From: Bacillota bacterium
Lineage (GTDB): Bacteria > Bacillota > Sulfobacillia > RBS10-35 > Bu92
Direction of reading: 5' to 3'
Assembly: GCA_014896375.1 (NCBI GenBank)
Contig: JADBKN010000008.1
Coordinates: forward strand, 1-64,000
DNA: 64,000 nucleotides
This document shows, piece after piece, positions 1 to 7,293 of this stretch. A program made the translations under genes and the position numbers. The notes under the pieces were generated by a model. That model saw only the letters and a list, made by a program, of their open reading frames with translations. It ran no database searches and was not told the DNA's origin. Position 1 is the first letter of the stretch; each line of letters opens with the position of its first letter.

Positions 1-68
1 GCGCACGGTTCACGGCTCAGAAACCCGACCAGTCTTTCGAATGAAGCATCGTGGAAGGAGTTCCTGCG

Positions 69-1349
69 GTGGATCGCATCGTGATTCGTGGGGGTTACCG
101 ACTGGGAGGGAGCGTGCGCGTCAGCGCCGCCAAGAACGCCGTGCTGCCGATCCTCGCGGCCACCCTTTTGACAGGGGACGAGTGCCGCATCCGGGATATC
201 CCGGAGATTCAGGACGTCCTGACGATGCACCGGCTGATCGAGCTCCTCGGCGCCGAGATCCGGCGCGAGGAAGAGGAGTGGGTGCTCCGCACGCCCGCCG
301 TCCTCACTTCCGAGGCCTCATATGACCTTGTCCGCATGATGCGCGCGTCGATCCTCGTCATGGGGCCGCTCCTCGCCCGCACCGGGCAGGCTGTGGCCGG
401 ACTGCCGGGCGGCTGCGCCATCGGCGTGCGGCCGATCGACCTGCACCTGAAGGGCTTCGCCGCCTTGGGCGCCGAGATCTCCCTGTCCCACGGGCGCGTC
501 CAGGCTGTGGCAAACGGCCGGCTGCGCGGCGCGCACATCTACCTGGACTACCCCAGCGTCACCGCGACGGAGAACATCCTCATGGCCGCCGTCCTGGCGG
601 AGGGCACGACAACCATCGAGAACGCCGCCGAGGAGCCGGAGGTCGTGGACCTCGCCAACTTCCTCAACAGCATGGGTGCGCGCGTCAGCGGCGCCGGCAC
701 CCGCCTCGTGCGCGTGGAAGGCGTCAAGGAGCTGCACGGCAGCTCCTACACGCCCATTCCCGACCGCATCGAGGCCGGCACCTTCCTCGTGGCCGCCGCC
801 GCGACCGGCGGCTGGGTGGCGCTGGAGAACGTCGTGCCGGACCACCTGGCGGCCGTCATCGCCAAGCTGCGCGAGGCCGGCGTGGCCGTGGAGACGGAGG
901 GCGACCGCGTCGTCGCCGAGGGGCCGGCGCGTCCGTCGGCGACGAACGTCAAGACGCTGCCCTACCCCGGCTTCCCCACCGACATGCAGGCGCCCTTCAT
1001 GGCGCTCCTCACCATCGCCCAGGGCACCAGCGTGATCACGGAGACGGTGTTCGAGAACCGCTTCCGCCACGTGGAGGAGCTGAAGCGGATGGGGGCGCGC
1101 ATCGACATCGAGGGGCCGTCGGCCATCGTGCACGGCGTGGAGCGGCTGACGGGCGCGCCCGTGACGGCGAGCGACCTGCGCGCCGGTGCGGCGCTGGTGG
1201 TGGCCGGCCTCGTGGCGGAGGGTGAGACGGAGATCGCCGGCGTGCACCACATCGACCGCGGCTACAAGGACCTCGTGGAGCGGCTGCGGAGCCTCGGCGC
1301 GAACATCGAGCGCGTCAGCGGCGTGCCGTCGCTGCAGTTCGAGGAGTAG
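69..1349 (+). CDS. murA: UDP-N-acetylglucosamine 1-carboxyvinyltransferase
   Basis: Transfers enolpyruvate from PEP to UDP-GlcNAc, the first committed step of peptidoglycan synthesis in the cytoplasm. The 426-residue product has the family length and carries the conserved Lys22-Asn23 pair (AAKNAVLP) and the catalytic loop [15 protein letters not shown] with Cys116, the target of fosfomycin. I chose the GTG at 69 because GGAAGGAG at 53-60 sits 8 bases upstream; an in-frame GTG at 51 lies before that site. The next gene is spoIID, the same order as murAA-spoIID in Bacillus. Seen: motif and length. Known: family function. Very confident of the family. Confidence 0.96.
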   Translation: MDRIVIRGGYRLGGSVRVSAAKNAVLPILAATLLTGDECRIRDIPEIQDVLTMHRLIELLGAEIRREEEEWVLRTPAVLTSEASYDLVRMMRASILVMGPLLARTGQAVAGLPGGCAIGVRPIDLHLKGFAALGAEISLSHGRVQAVANGRLRGAHIYLDYPSVTATENILMAAVLAEGTTTIENAAEEPEVVDLANFLNSMGARVSGAGTRLVRVEGVKELHGSSYTPIPDRIEAGTFLVAAAATGGWVALENVVPDHLAAVIAKLREAGVAVETEGDRVVAEGPARPSATNVKTLPYPGFPTDMQAPFMALLTIAQGTSVITETVFENRFRHVEELKRMGARIDIEGPSAIVHGVERLTGAPVTASDLRAGAALVVAGLVAEGETEIAGVHHIDRGYKDLVERLRSLGANIERVSGVPSLQFEE

Positions 1350-1634
1350 GGGCGCGGCCAGGCCGTGGCCGCGGCCGGCCGCTGGCGCGGGGCCGGCGGC
1401 GCGGTGGCGGCGGGCGCGGGGGCGGTGGCGAGAGGGCGGTGGAGCGGCTCGGCGCGGGCGCCGGCGACGGGACCGGTCGAGGTGTGGGGACCGCTTGCGT
1501 GGAGCGGAGCCGGAGAGGTGAGTCGCAAAAGCGAACTTATACATGCTGGACTCAGATCAGACTGAAGTCCGGAGGATCAATTCGCGCCTTATTTCCTTGG
1601 CAGTGAACCGTAAATGGTCAATCCGTTCACCCAT

Positions 1635-1655
1635 AAGGTGCGACTCGCACCTTTT
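1635..1655. terminator. Terminator-like hairpin
   Basis: AAGGTGCG (1635-1642), loop ACT, CGCACCTT (1646-1653), then two more T. The perfect 8-bp stem ending in a short T run fits an intrinsic terminator for murA or a palindromic operator ahead of spoIID. The sequence also reads as a 19-bp dyad, so protein binding is equally possible. Confidence 0.4.
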
Positions 1656-1839
1656 CACCTCATTTTGCCCCTGGTGTCCGCCCGATAAGGAATGCTTTGC
1701 GCCTTCCGGCCTGGCGGTCGGACGAAACGGCCCGCGCCCAGGGTGAGAGCGGGACGGCGACGGCGCCGTTCCTTCGTGCGTCTGTACGCCGTCGGTCATT
1801 TCCAGCGCGGGACCCCGCATAGCCTGCCATGAAGCGCCC

Positions 1840-1985
1840 GCGGTCCGCGCCCGCGCCCGCGGCCTGCGCCCCCGCGGCCCGCACCCGCGCCCGCGGCCCG
1901 CACCCACGGCCCGCACCCGCGCGCCCGCGCCCGCGACCGTGCCCGGGGCCCGCGCCCGCGGCCCGCGCGCGGGCACCGTCGCCGG
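1840..1985. repeat. Degenerate CCCGCGCCCGCGGC-type low-complexity repeat
   Basis: Roughly 145 bases of imperfect tandem copies built from CCGCGCCCGCGG, GCCCGCACCCGC and similar words, with almost no A or T. It ends just before the ribosome-binding site of spoIID. It stays open as an Ala/Arg/Pro-rich frame on the plus strand joined to spoIID, but that looks like composition and not protein. Confidence 0.65.
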
Positions 1986-2007
1986 CGCCTTCCGGGGAGG
2001 TCGTCTG

Positions 2008-2982
2008 TTGCGCCGTCTCCTCGTCTGGATCCTGGCCGCGGCGCTGGTCCTGGCTGTCCCGGCGATCATCGTCCTGATGCTGCGACCTGCCGCTCCGCCC
2101 GCGCCGCCGGAGCCGGTCGTGCTCCTCTACGACGACGCCCGCCGTGCGTTCCTCAAGTTGCCGCTGGAGACCTACCTCGCCGGCGTGGTGGCAGCGGAGA
2201 TGCCGGCCTCCTTCGCGCCGGAGGCGCTCAAGGCGCAGGCCGTCGTGGCGCGGACGTACACGCTGCAGCACCTGCGCGCGTTCGGCGGCGCCGGCTGTGC
2301 CGCGCACCCGCCGGCGGATGTCTGCAGCCTCCCCGAGGAGAGTCAGGCCTGGCTCCCGCAGAGCGCGCTGCGCCAGCGCTGGGGCGCCGCCTTCCGGGCC
2401 AACTGGCGCAAGGTGAACGCGGCCGTTCAGGCCACGCGCGGGCTGGTCGCTCTCTATGGCGGCCAGCCCATCGACGCCGTCTACTTCGCGGCGTCCGGCG
2501 GCCGCACCGAGGACGCGCGTTTTGTCTGGGGACGCGTCGTCCCCTATCTGAAGAGCGTGCCGTCTCCGGGCGAGCGGGATCCCTACGAGGGCGCGGCGGC
2601 GCGCTTCACCTGGCCGGAGCTGGCCCAGCGCCTGCAGCTCGACACCGCGTCCCTGGAAAGACGGCCGCCGCCCGACCGCTTCGCCGTGCTCTCACGTACG
2701 CCGAGCGGGCGGGCGTTCTACGTGCGCGTCGGCGACGAGATCCTCAAGGCCACGGAACTGCGCGACCGCCTCGACCTCCGTTCGACGTGGATCGTCGCTG
2801 AGCGGGCGGATCATCAAGGGTTGACACTTTACACGAAGGGCTGGGGCCACGGGGTGGGTCTCTCGCAATACGGCGCCCAGGCGATGGCGGAGCGCGGCGT
2901 CGACTTCCGCACGATCATCCGCTGGTACTATCAGGGAGTCGAGGTGGCGCCCTGGACTTCCTGGACCGGGACGACGCGGTAA
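2008..2982 (+). CDS. spoIID: Stage II sporulation protein D, lytic transglycosylase
   Basis: SpoIID is the membrane-anchored glycan-strand-cleaving enzyme that works with SpoIIP and SpoIIM to drive engulfment of the forespore. The 324-residue product has one N-terminal membrane helix (about 4-26), the segment LETYLAGVVAAEMP containing the family's catalytic glutamate, ALKAQAVVARTYT, the two-cysteine segment GCAAHPPADVC and the terminal motif GWGHGVGLSQYGAQ. I chose TTG 2008 because GGGGAGG (1994-2000) lies 7 bases upstream; the frame stays open further upstream only through the low-complexity repeat. Its last 52 bases overlap the convergent deaminase gene. It would be expected to be under sigma-E in the mother cell. 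Confidence 0.93.
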   Translation: MRRLLVWILAAALVLAVPAIIVLMLRPAAPPAPPEPVVLLYDDARRAFLKLPLETYLAGVVAAEMPASFAPEALKAQAVVARTYTLQHLRAFGGAGCAAHPPADVCSLPEESQAWLPQSALRQRWGAAFRANWRKVNAAVQATRGLVALYGGQPIDAVYFAASGGRTEDARFVWGRVVPYLKSVPSPGERDPYEGAAARFTWPELAQRLQLDTASLERRPPPDRFAVLSRTPSGRAFYVRVGDEILKATELRDRLDLRSTWIVAERADHQGLTLYTKGWGHGVGLSQYGAQAMAERGVDFRTIIRWYYQGVEVAPWTSWTGTTR

Positions 2983-3431
2983 CCGTGGCCCTGCACCGGG
3001 ACCGCGCGGCAGAGCTCCACCCCGCCCGCGCGCAAGATTGCGGCCGAGTGGGGATCCGGGTACTCGCTGAGGTAGATCACCTTGACCACGCCCGCCTGCA
3101 CGATCGCCTTGGCGCAGTGGACGCAGGGGAAGTCGGTCACCACGAGCGTGCAGCCGACGCTGCTGACGCCGTTGACGGCGCACTGGATGATGGCGTTCAG
3201 CTCCGCATGCACGGCGCGCACGCAGCTTTCGCGGTCGCCGTTGCGCACGAGGATGCAACCCTCGTCCTCGCAGTGCGGCGCGCCGCGCACGGCGCCGTTG
3301 TAGCCCGTGGCCACCACGCGGTGATCCTTGACGAGCACGCACCCGACCTGCCGCCGCGGGCAGGTGGAGCGCGTCGCCGCGAGCTTGGCCATCTCGATGA
3401 AGTACTCGTCCCAAGTGGGCCGCCGCCGCAT
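2931..3431 (-). CDS. dCMP deaminase / ComEB family cytidine deaminase
   Basis: Zinc-dependent deaminase that converts dCMP to dUMP for thymidylate synthesis. The 166-residue product shows the two zinc motifs VHAELNAI (His and catalytic Glu) and PCVHC (two Cys), and begins RPTWDEYFIEMAKLAATRSTC as in the ComEB family, including extra Cys/His residues (HCEDEGC) of the dCMP-type group. ATG 3431 has GGAGGCG just upstream. It is inverted between spoIID and spoIIID, and its 3' end overlaps that of spoIID by 52 bases. In Bacillus spoIIQ occupies this general position. ComEB is normally in a competence operon; here it stands alone. Confidence 0.92.
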   Translation of the reverse strand: MRRRPTWDEYFIEMAKLAATRSTCPRRQVGCVLVKDHRVVATGYNGAVRGAPHCEDEGCILVRNGDRESCVRAVHAELNAIIQCAVNGVSSVGCTLVVTDFPCVHCAKAIVQAGVVKVIYLSEYPDPHSAAILRAGGVELCRAVPVQGHGYRVVPVQEVQGATSTP

Positions 3432-3899
3432 GGTGACGCCTCCTTCTCCCGGTTGCCCGGCGACGGGCGTTGTTGTCGGCCGCGTCATGCTTCGGCGCGG
3501 CGTGCCTCGCCGCGGCCTATTTCGGCACGCCATTCTTCGCCACGTACAGCCGTCTTTCCCGCTCCGCCCCACCCTGCATGAATTCGCCATAACTGGGAAG
3601 GCTATCCCCACGAAGTGGGGGAGTGCCACATGGACGAACGCGAACGAAGGGGCACGGCGCCGGGGGACGCCCCTAGTGAGGTGGCGGGACGCGGAGCGGG
3701 CCAGGGGGTCCGCGGGCCTGCCGTGGACGCAGCCGCCCCCGGTGACGGCGCGGGACCGCGCGCGGGCGCCGCGGCCGGCCGGCCGCGCGACATGCGCCGC
3801 CTGCTCCCAGCACGGCCTTTGCGGATGGGAGGCGGGGCGACCGAATAGCCGGCGGGAGCCATATACTGTACCAGACGGTTGAGCGTCTGTCTGGCGAGG
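3432..3899. other. Gap upstream of spoIIID without a confident gene
   Basis: Contains two short hairpins: CGCGGCG/CGCCGCG (3496-3514, loop TGCCT), which would lie in the 5' leader of the deaminase gene, and CCCCAC/GTGGGG (3606-3620, loop GAA). A 72-codon frame from ATG 3630 to 3848 has GGGGGAG at 3616-3622 but encodes only Gly/Ala/Arg/Pro-rich sequence, so I do not call it. No spoIIQ or its remnant was seen. Confidence 0.45.
3844..3889 (+). promoter_or_regulatory. Possible sigma-E/sigma-K type promoter and start-site hairpin for spoIIID
   Basis: CATATACT at 3860-3867 fits the -10 pattern CATAYANT of sporulation sigma-E/K, with a weak -35 candidate (GAATAG, about 3843-3848) 11-13 bases upstream. 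A 6-bp hairpin CAGACG/CGTCTG (3872-3877 and 3884-3889) falls where transcription would start. spoIIID is a sigma-E gene in Bacillus, so the position is right, but the -35 match is poor. Confidence 0.35.
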
Positions 3900-4183
3900 A
3901 TGTGGCGAGGGGGCGAGGCAGTTCATGATTACATCAAGGAGCACGGGCGGTTCAGATCCGTTACCTCGTAAAGAAAAGCGCCAGACCGTCCGCGCCGTCG
4001 CCAAAGCGTTCGGCGTCTCCAAACACCGTTCACAAGGACCTCACGCAGGAACGGCTCCCCGAAATCGACGCCGAGCTGGCCCGACAGGTGAAGGAAGTAC
4101 CGAATACCACAAGGCGATCCGACACCTGCGGGGCGGAGAAGGCGACCCGCAACAAATATCGCCGCGACGGAACAGGCGCCTGA
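3900..4183 (+). pseudogene. spoIIID: spoIIID, sporulation transcription factor, broken by several frame changes
   Basis: SpoIIID is the small HTH factor that reshapes mother-cell sigma-E transcription. Recognisable SpoIIID blocks follow each other in the correct order but in different frames: HDYIKEHG (from 3924), RYLVKK (from 3959), QTVRAVAKAFGVSK (3982-4023), TVHKDLTQERLPEIDAELAR continuing QVKEV (4025-4099), EYHKAIRHLRGGE (4102-4140), then ATRNKYRRDGTGA and a stop at 4181-4183. At least five small insertions or deletions are needed to join them. The expected GTG/ATG start before HDY reads GTT (3921); an ATG at 3900 is in the same frame. The residues between the breaks are well conserved, so the damage is either very recent or an error in the sequence. 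mbl follows as in Bacillus. Confidence 0.85.
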
Positions 4184-4193
4184 AGCCTCGCCC

Positions 4194-4222
4194 TGGCCAT
4201 CGACACCCTCATCCGTTATACT
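4194..4222 (+). promoter_or_regulatory. Candidate promoter of mbl
   Basis: TATACT at 4217-4222 is a good -10 for the housekeeping sigma factor, lying in a locally AT-rich stretch (CGTTATACTAATT) 42 bases before the start codon. The -35 at 17-bp spacing (TGGCCA, 4194-4199) is weak. Confidence 0.5.
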
Positions 4223-4264
4223 AATTGGAAGCGGAGACCCCCGCCGCCCGGGAAGGGGAGAGCC

Positions 4265-5278
4265 GTGTTCCCGATGACGCGCGACATCGGCGTCGACCTC
4301 GGCACCGCGAACACGCTCGTCCATGTGCAGGGCCGCGGCATCGTGATCCGGGAGCCCTCAGTGGTCGCGCTCGACCGCGACACGCACCGTGTCCTGGCCG
4401 TGGGAGCGGAGGCCCAGCGCATGGTCGGCCGCACGCCCGGGCACATCGTGGCCGTGCGGCCGCTGCGGGACGGCGTGATCGCGGACTACGCCGCCACCCA
4501 GGCGATGTTGCGCCACTTCCTCCAGCTCGCGGCCGGCCGCCGGCCGCTCGTGCGCCCCCGCGTCATGGTCTGCGTGCCCTCCGGCGTGACGTCCGTGGAG
4601 CGGCGGGCGGTGGTGGAGTGCGCGCTGGAGGCCGGCGCGCGGCGCGCCTATCTCATCGAGGAGCCGCTGGCGGCCGCCCTGGGGGCGGGACTGCCGATCG
4701 ACGAGCCGCGCGGGTGCATGGTCGTCGACATCGGCGGCGGGACGAGCGACGTCGCCGTGCTCTCCCTGGGCGGCATCGTGACGAGCCAGTCGCTGCGGCT
4801 GGGCGGAGATCGCCTGGACGAGGCCATCGTCCGCCACATCAAGCGGGAGTGGAACCTCTTGATCGGCGAGCGCACGGCGGAAGAGGTGAAGATCCGCATC
4901 GGCACGGTGGATCCTGAGGAGAACCGCGGCACGATGGAAGTCCGCGGACGCGACGTGGTCACCGGGCTGCCGAAGGTGATCGAGATCCGCAGCGCCGACG
5001 CCTGCCGCGCGATGCAGGAGCCGATCGCGGAGCTCGTCGCCATGATCCGCCAGGTGCTGGAGCGCATGCCGCCGGAGCTGGCGGCCGACATCTTTGAGTC
5101 CGGCGTCGTGCTCACCGGGGGCGGTGCGCTGCTCAGCGGACTCGACCGCATGCTGGCGGCGGACCTCGGCGTGCCGGTGATCGTCGCCGAGGATCCGCTC
5201 TCTTGCGTGGCGAAGGGGACGGGTGTCGCGCTGGCGCGGCTGGGGCACCTGGACCACCTGTTGCAGTCCGGCCCGTGA
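4265..5278 (+). CDS. mbl: Rod-shape determining actin homolog, Mbl/MreB family
   Basis: Bacterial actin that polymerises on the inner membrane face and guides cylindrical wall synthesis. The 337-residue product has the phosphate-1 loop VDLGTANT near the N-terminus, the phosphate-2 loop VVDIGGGTSDVAVLSLGGIV and the adenosine motif VVLTGGGALLSG. Position after spoIIID points to Mbl and not MreB. GGAAGGGGAG (4251-4260) could serve GTG 4265 (close, 4 bases) or ATG 4274 (13 bases); I kept the longer form. In Bacillus the flhO-flhP pair follows, as here. Which of the three actin paralogues it is rests on context only. Confidence 0.92.
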   Translation: MFPMTRDIGVDLGTANTLVHVQGRGIVIREPSVVALDRDTHRVLAVGAEAQRMVGRTPGHIVAVRPLRDGVIADYAATQAMLRHFLQLAAGRRPLVRPRVMVCVPSGVTSVERRAVVECALEAGARRAYLIEEPLAAALGAGLPIDEPRGCMVVDIGGGTSDVAVLSLGGIVTSQSLRLGGDRLDEAIVRHIKREWNLLIGERTAEEVKIRIGTVDPEENRGTMEVRGRDVVTGLPKVIEIRSADACRAMQEPIAELVAMIRQVLERMPPELAADIFESGVVLTGGGALLSGLDRMLAADLGVPVIVAEDPLSCVAKGTGVALARLGHLDHLLQSGP

Positions 5279-5358
5279 GGCCGGGCGCCCGCCGGCCCTG
5301 GCGATGTCTCCCAAGGAAGCGGCAGGAATCCGCCGCCCCGCGGCGAATCGATGCGCGA

Positions 5359-5451
5359 ATCCCCGATAAGGGCAAACCCGGCGAAAGCCGGGGGCGCAAA
5401 GCTACGGGTCTACAGCCGCATAGGCCATGACCGCCGGGCTGCCGCAGGGAT
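5359..5451 (+). promoter_or_regulatory. Cyclic di-GMP-I (GEMM) riboswitch aptamer
   Basis: The stretch matches the class I c-di-GMP aptamer along its length: outer stem ATCCC/GGGAT (5359-5363, 5447-5451), the GGCAAACC start, a hairpin closed by a GAAA tetraloop (CGGCGAAAGCCG), the invariant GCGCAAAGC junction (5394-5402), then ACGGGTCTA and the second hairpin ending CCGCCGGGCTGCC. It sits ahead of flhO-flhP with an intrinsic terminator 10 bases downstream. CCGGGC of the aptamer (5434-5439) could pair with GCCCGG of the terminator (5469-5474), which suggests termination when ligand holds the aptamer folded; that polarity is inference. Confidence 0.93.
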
Positions 5452-5461
5452 GGAGTCTTCC

Positions 5462-5489
5462 CCCGTCGGCCCGGGCCGACGGGATTTTT
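5462..5489 (+). terminator. Riboswitch-controlled intrinsic terminator
   Basis: A perfect 22-bp palindrome, CCCGTCGGCCC then GGGCCGACGGG (5462-5483), followed by ATTTTT. It lies between the c-di-GMP aptamer and the flhO start and is the obvious expression platform. Confidence 0.9.
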
Positions 5490-5528
5490 GTCGGCGGTCG
5501 CGGCCGGGTGCGGCGGGAGGTGGAGCGG

Positions 5529-6341
5529 ATGCTGCGGGGTCTCTACACGGCCGCCAACGGCATGGTCGCGCAGAGCATGGCGGAGGCGGTGCTGGCGAAC
5601 AACCTCGCCAACCAGGAGACGCCCGGTTTCAAGCGGGCACAGCCGGCGACGGGCGCTTTTCCCTGGCAGATCGTCGTGCTGGGGGCGGGGGCGGCCGTGC
5701 CGGGGTCGACGCTTACGGCGACGGCGATGCCGGGCGCCGGCGTGGCGGCCGCCGGCGGGGCTTTCCTGGCGGCCGCGCCGAAGGCGGCGCTGGGCACAGG
5801 GGCGCTATTGGACCGCACCGGCATCGACTGGTCGGAGGGGGAGGTGGCCGCGGGCGGCCCGCTGGACGTGGCCATCGAGGGGGAGGGCTTCTTCCGCGTG
5901 GACGCCGGCGGCATGGAGCTCTACACGCGGGCCGGCACGTTCCACGTGTCCCCGCAGGGCGTGCTCGTCGACGCCGCGGGGCGCCCCGTGGAAGGAGAGT
6001 CGGGCCCCATCCGGTTGCAGGGCCGCGGCCGTGCGGCCATCCTGCCCGACGGCACGGTGATGGACGGCGACCGGCCCGCCGGGCGTCTCGCGGTGTTCAT
6101 GCCGGCGCCGGGCGCGACCGTCACGGCCGTCACCGAGGGGGCCTACGCCATCCAGGGAGGCGCACAGGCGGCGGCGGGCGCGCGGTTGCGGCCGGGCGCG
6201 GTGGAGACGTCGAACGTCGACCCGGTCCGGGAGATGACGGAGCTCATGAGCGTGGCGCGCACATACGAGGCGAGCCGCCAGGCCTTCACGGCCGAGGACC
6301 AGGCGGCGCAGCAGGCGGCGCGGGACGTCGGCCGGTACTAG
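5529..6341 (+). CDS. flhO: Flagellar hook-basal body (rod) protein, FlhO type
   Basis: Member of the FlgF/FlgG family of rod and hook proteins exported by the flagellar type III apparatus and built into the distal rod. The 270-residue product begins MLRGLYTAANGMVAQSM with the flagellar rod N-terminal signature ANNLANQETPGFKR, and ends with the family C-terminal motif ETSNVDPVREMTELM. ATG 5529 follows GGGAGGTGGAGCGG; in-frame starts further upstream would fall in the terminator. The gene follows mbl and precedes a paralogue, matching mbl-flhO-flhP of Bacillus. Transcription reaching it must pass the c-di-GMP riboswitch. Confidence 0.93.
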   Translation: MLRGLYTAANGMVAQSMAEAVLANNLANQETPGFKRAQPATGAFPWQIVVLGAGAAVPGSTLTATAMPGAGVAAAGGAFLAAAPKAALGTGALLDRTGIDWSEGEVAAGGPLDVAIEGEGFFRVDAGGMELYTRAGTFHVSPQGVLVDAAGRPVEGESGPIRLQGRGRAAILPDGTVMDGDRPAGRLAVFMPAPGATVTAVTEGAYAIQGGAQAAAGARLRPGAVETSNVDPVREMTELMSVARTYEASRQAFTAEDQAAQQAARDVGRY

Positions 6342-6476
6342 GCGCGCCGCGCGTGCGGCGGCGCCGGCACCGGGGCGCGCGTGCGCCGGCGCCCGCACCG
6401 GGACGCGCCGCAGCGCGCCGCGCAGCGGCATCAGGCAAACGGCTCAAGTGAACGGGCGAGGAGAGGGGCGAAGGCG

Positions 6477-7289
6477 ATGCTCAGCGGGATTTGGGCGTCC
6501 GCGAGCGGCCTGGCGGCCGGCAGCCTGAAGCTGGACGCGCTGGCGGACGACCTGGCGAACGTGAACACGCCTGGCTTTAAGCGGAACGTGGTGGATTTCG
6601 CGGAGGCGGAGGAGAGCGCCCGCTACCGCGCCGACCGCGCGGCTGCGGCGGCCGGGCGCGCCGGCTGGGACTGGGTCCTGCTCGGCGCCGGCGTCCGGCC
6701 GGACGGCGCGCGCCGCGACTTCGCCGCCGGGGCGCTCATGGAGACCGGCCAGCCGTTCGACCTGGCGATCCAAGGCGACGGCTTCTTCGCCGTGCGGCTG
6801 GCCGACGGGTCGATCGGGTACACGCGCGCGGGTGCCTTCCGCCTCGACGGCTCCGGGCGCCTCGTGGACCCGCAGGGCCGGCCCGTGCTCAGCGACCGCG
6901 GCACGGAGATCCGCCTGCCGGCGGGGGCGGTGGAGCCGTCCGTCGCGCCGGACGGCACGCTCACCGTGCTCGCCCCCGGGACGGGCGGCGCGGTGCAGCC
7001 GGTCACGGTGGCGCGCGTCGGCGTGGCGCTGGCGCAAGCCGACACTCTGGAGCCGTCCGAGGGCGTGTACGTCCCCGCGGCCGGCGCGGCGGCGCCGCAG
7101 CTGGGCGCGGCCGGCCAGGGAGGCCGCGGGGCGCTGGTCCAAGGGGCGCTGGAGGCTTCGAACGTGGACCTGGCGCAGGCCATGACCGGCCTCATCCTCA
7201 CGCAGCGGGCGTACGCGCTGAACGCGCGCGCGCTCTCCACGGCCGACGAGATGTGGCAGGAAGCGAACCGGCTCTACGGGTCAGCATAG
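6477..7289 (+). CDS. flhP: Flagellar hook-basal body (rod) protein, FlhP type
   Basis: Second FlgF/FlgG-family rod protein, also 270 residues. It opens MLSGIWASASGLAAGSLK with DDLANVNTPGFKRNVVDF and closes with ALEASNVDLAQAMTGLI, the two paired helices that build the rod lattice. ATG 6477 follows GAGGAGAGGGG. The 135 bases separating it from flhO are low-complexity GC-rich sequence without a clear terminator, so both are probably co-transcribed under the same riboswitch. FlhO and FlhP are distinguished only by order. Confidence 0.92.
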   Translation: MLSGIWASASGLAAGSLKLDALADDLANVNTPGFKRNVVDFAEAEESARYRADRAAAAAGRAGWDWVLLGAGVRPDGARRDFAAGALMETGQPFDLAIQGDGFFAVRLADGSIGYTRAGAFRLDGSGRLVDPQGRPVLSDRGTEIRLPAGAVEPSVAPDGTLTVLAPGTGGAVQPVTVARVGVALAQADTLEPSEGVYVPAAGAAAPQLGAAGQGGRGALVQGALEASNVDLAQAMTGLILTQRAYALNARALSTADEMWQEANRLYGSA

Positions 7290-7293
7290 GAGC

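Larger units (their letters stand above)
1350..2007. other. murA-spoIID gap without a gene
   Basis: About 650 bases with no credible gene. 1350-1520 is extremely GC-rich low-complexity sequence. 1520-1720 is a relatively AT-rich island with several small dyads: GGACTCAG/CTGAAGTCC around 1550-1573, GTGAAC/GTTCAC around 1602-1629, and the terminator-like hairpin listed separately. 1840-1985 is a degenerate CCCGCG repeat. The island probably carries the spoIID promoter, but I could not find a convincing sigma-E -35/-10 pair. Confidence 0.5.

Noticed and set aside
3630-3848. 72-codon frame with a GGGGGAG site before spoIIID
   Set aside because: Low-complexity Gly/Ala/Arg/Pro sequence, no similarity to SpoIIQ or any family I know.
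5427-5528. Earlier in-frame start for flhO at 5427
   Set aside because: It lies inside the c-di-GMP aptamer and would read through the terminator stem.
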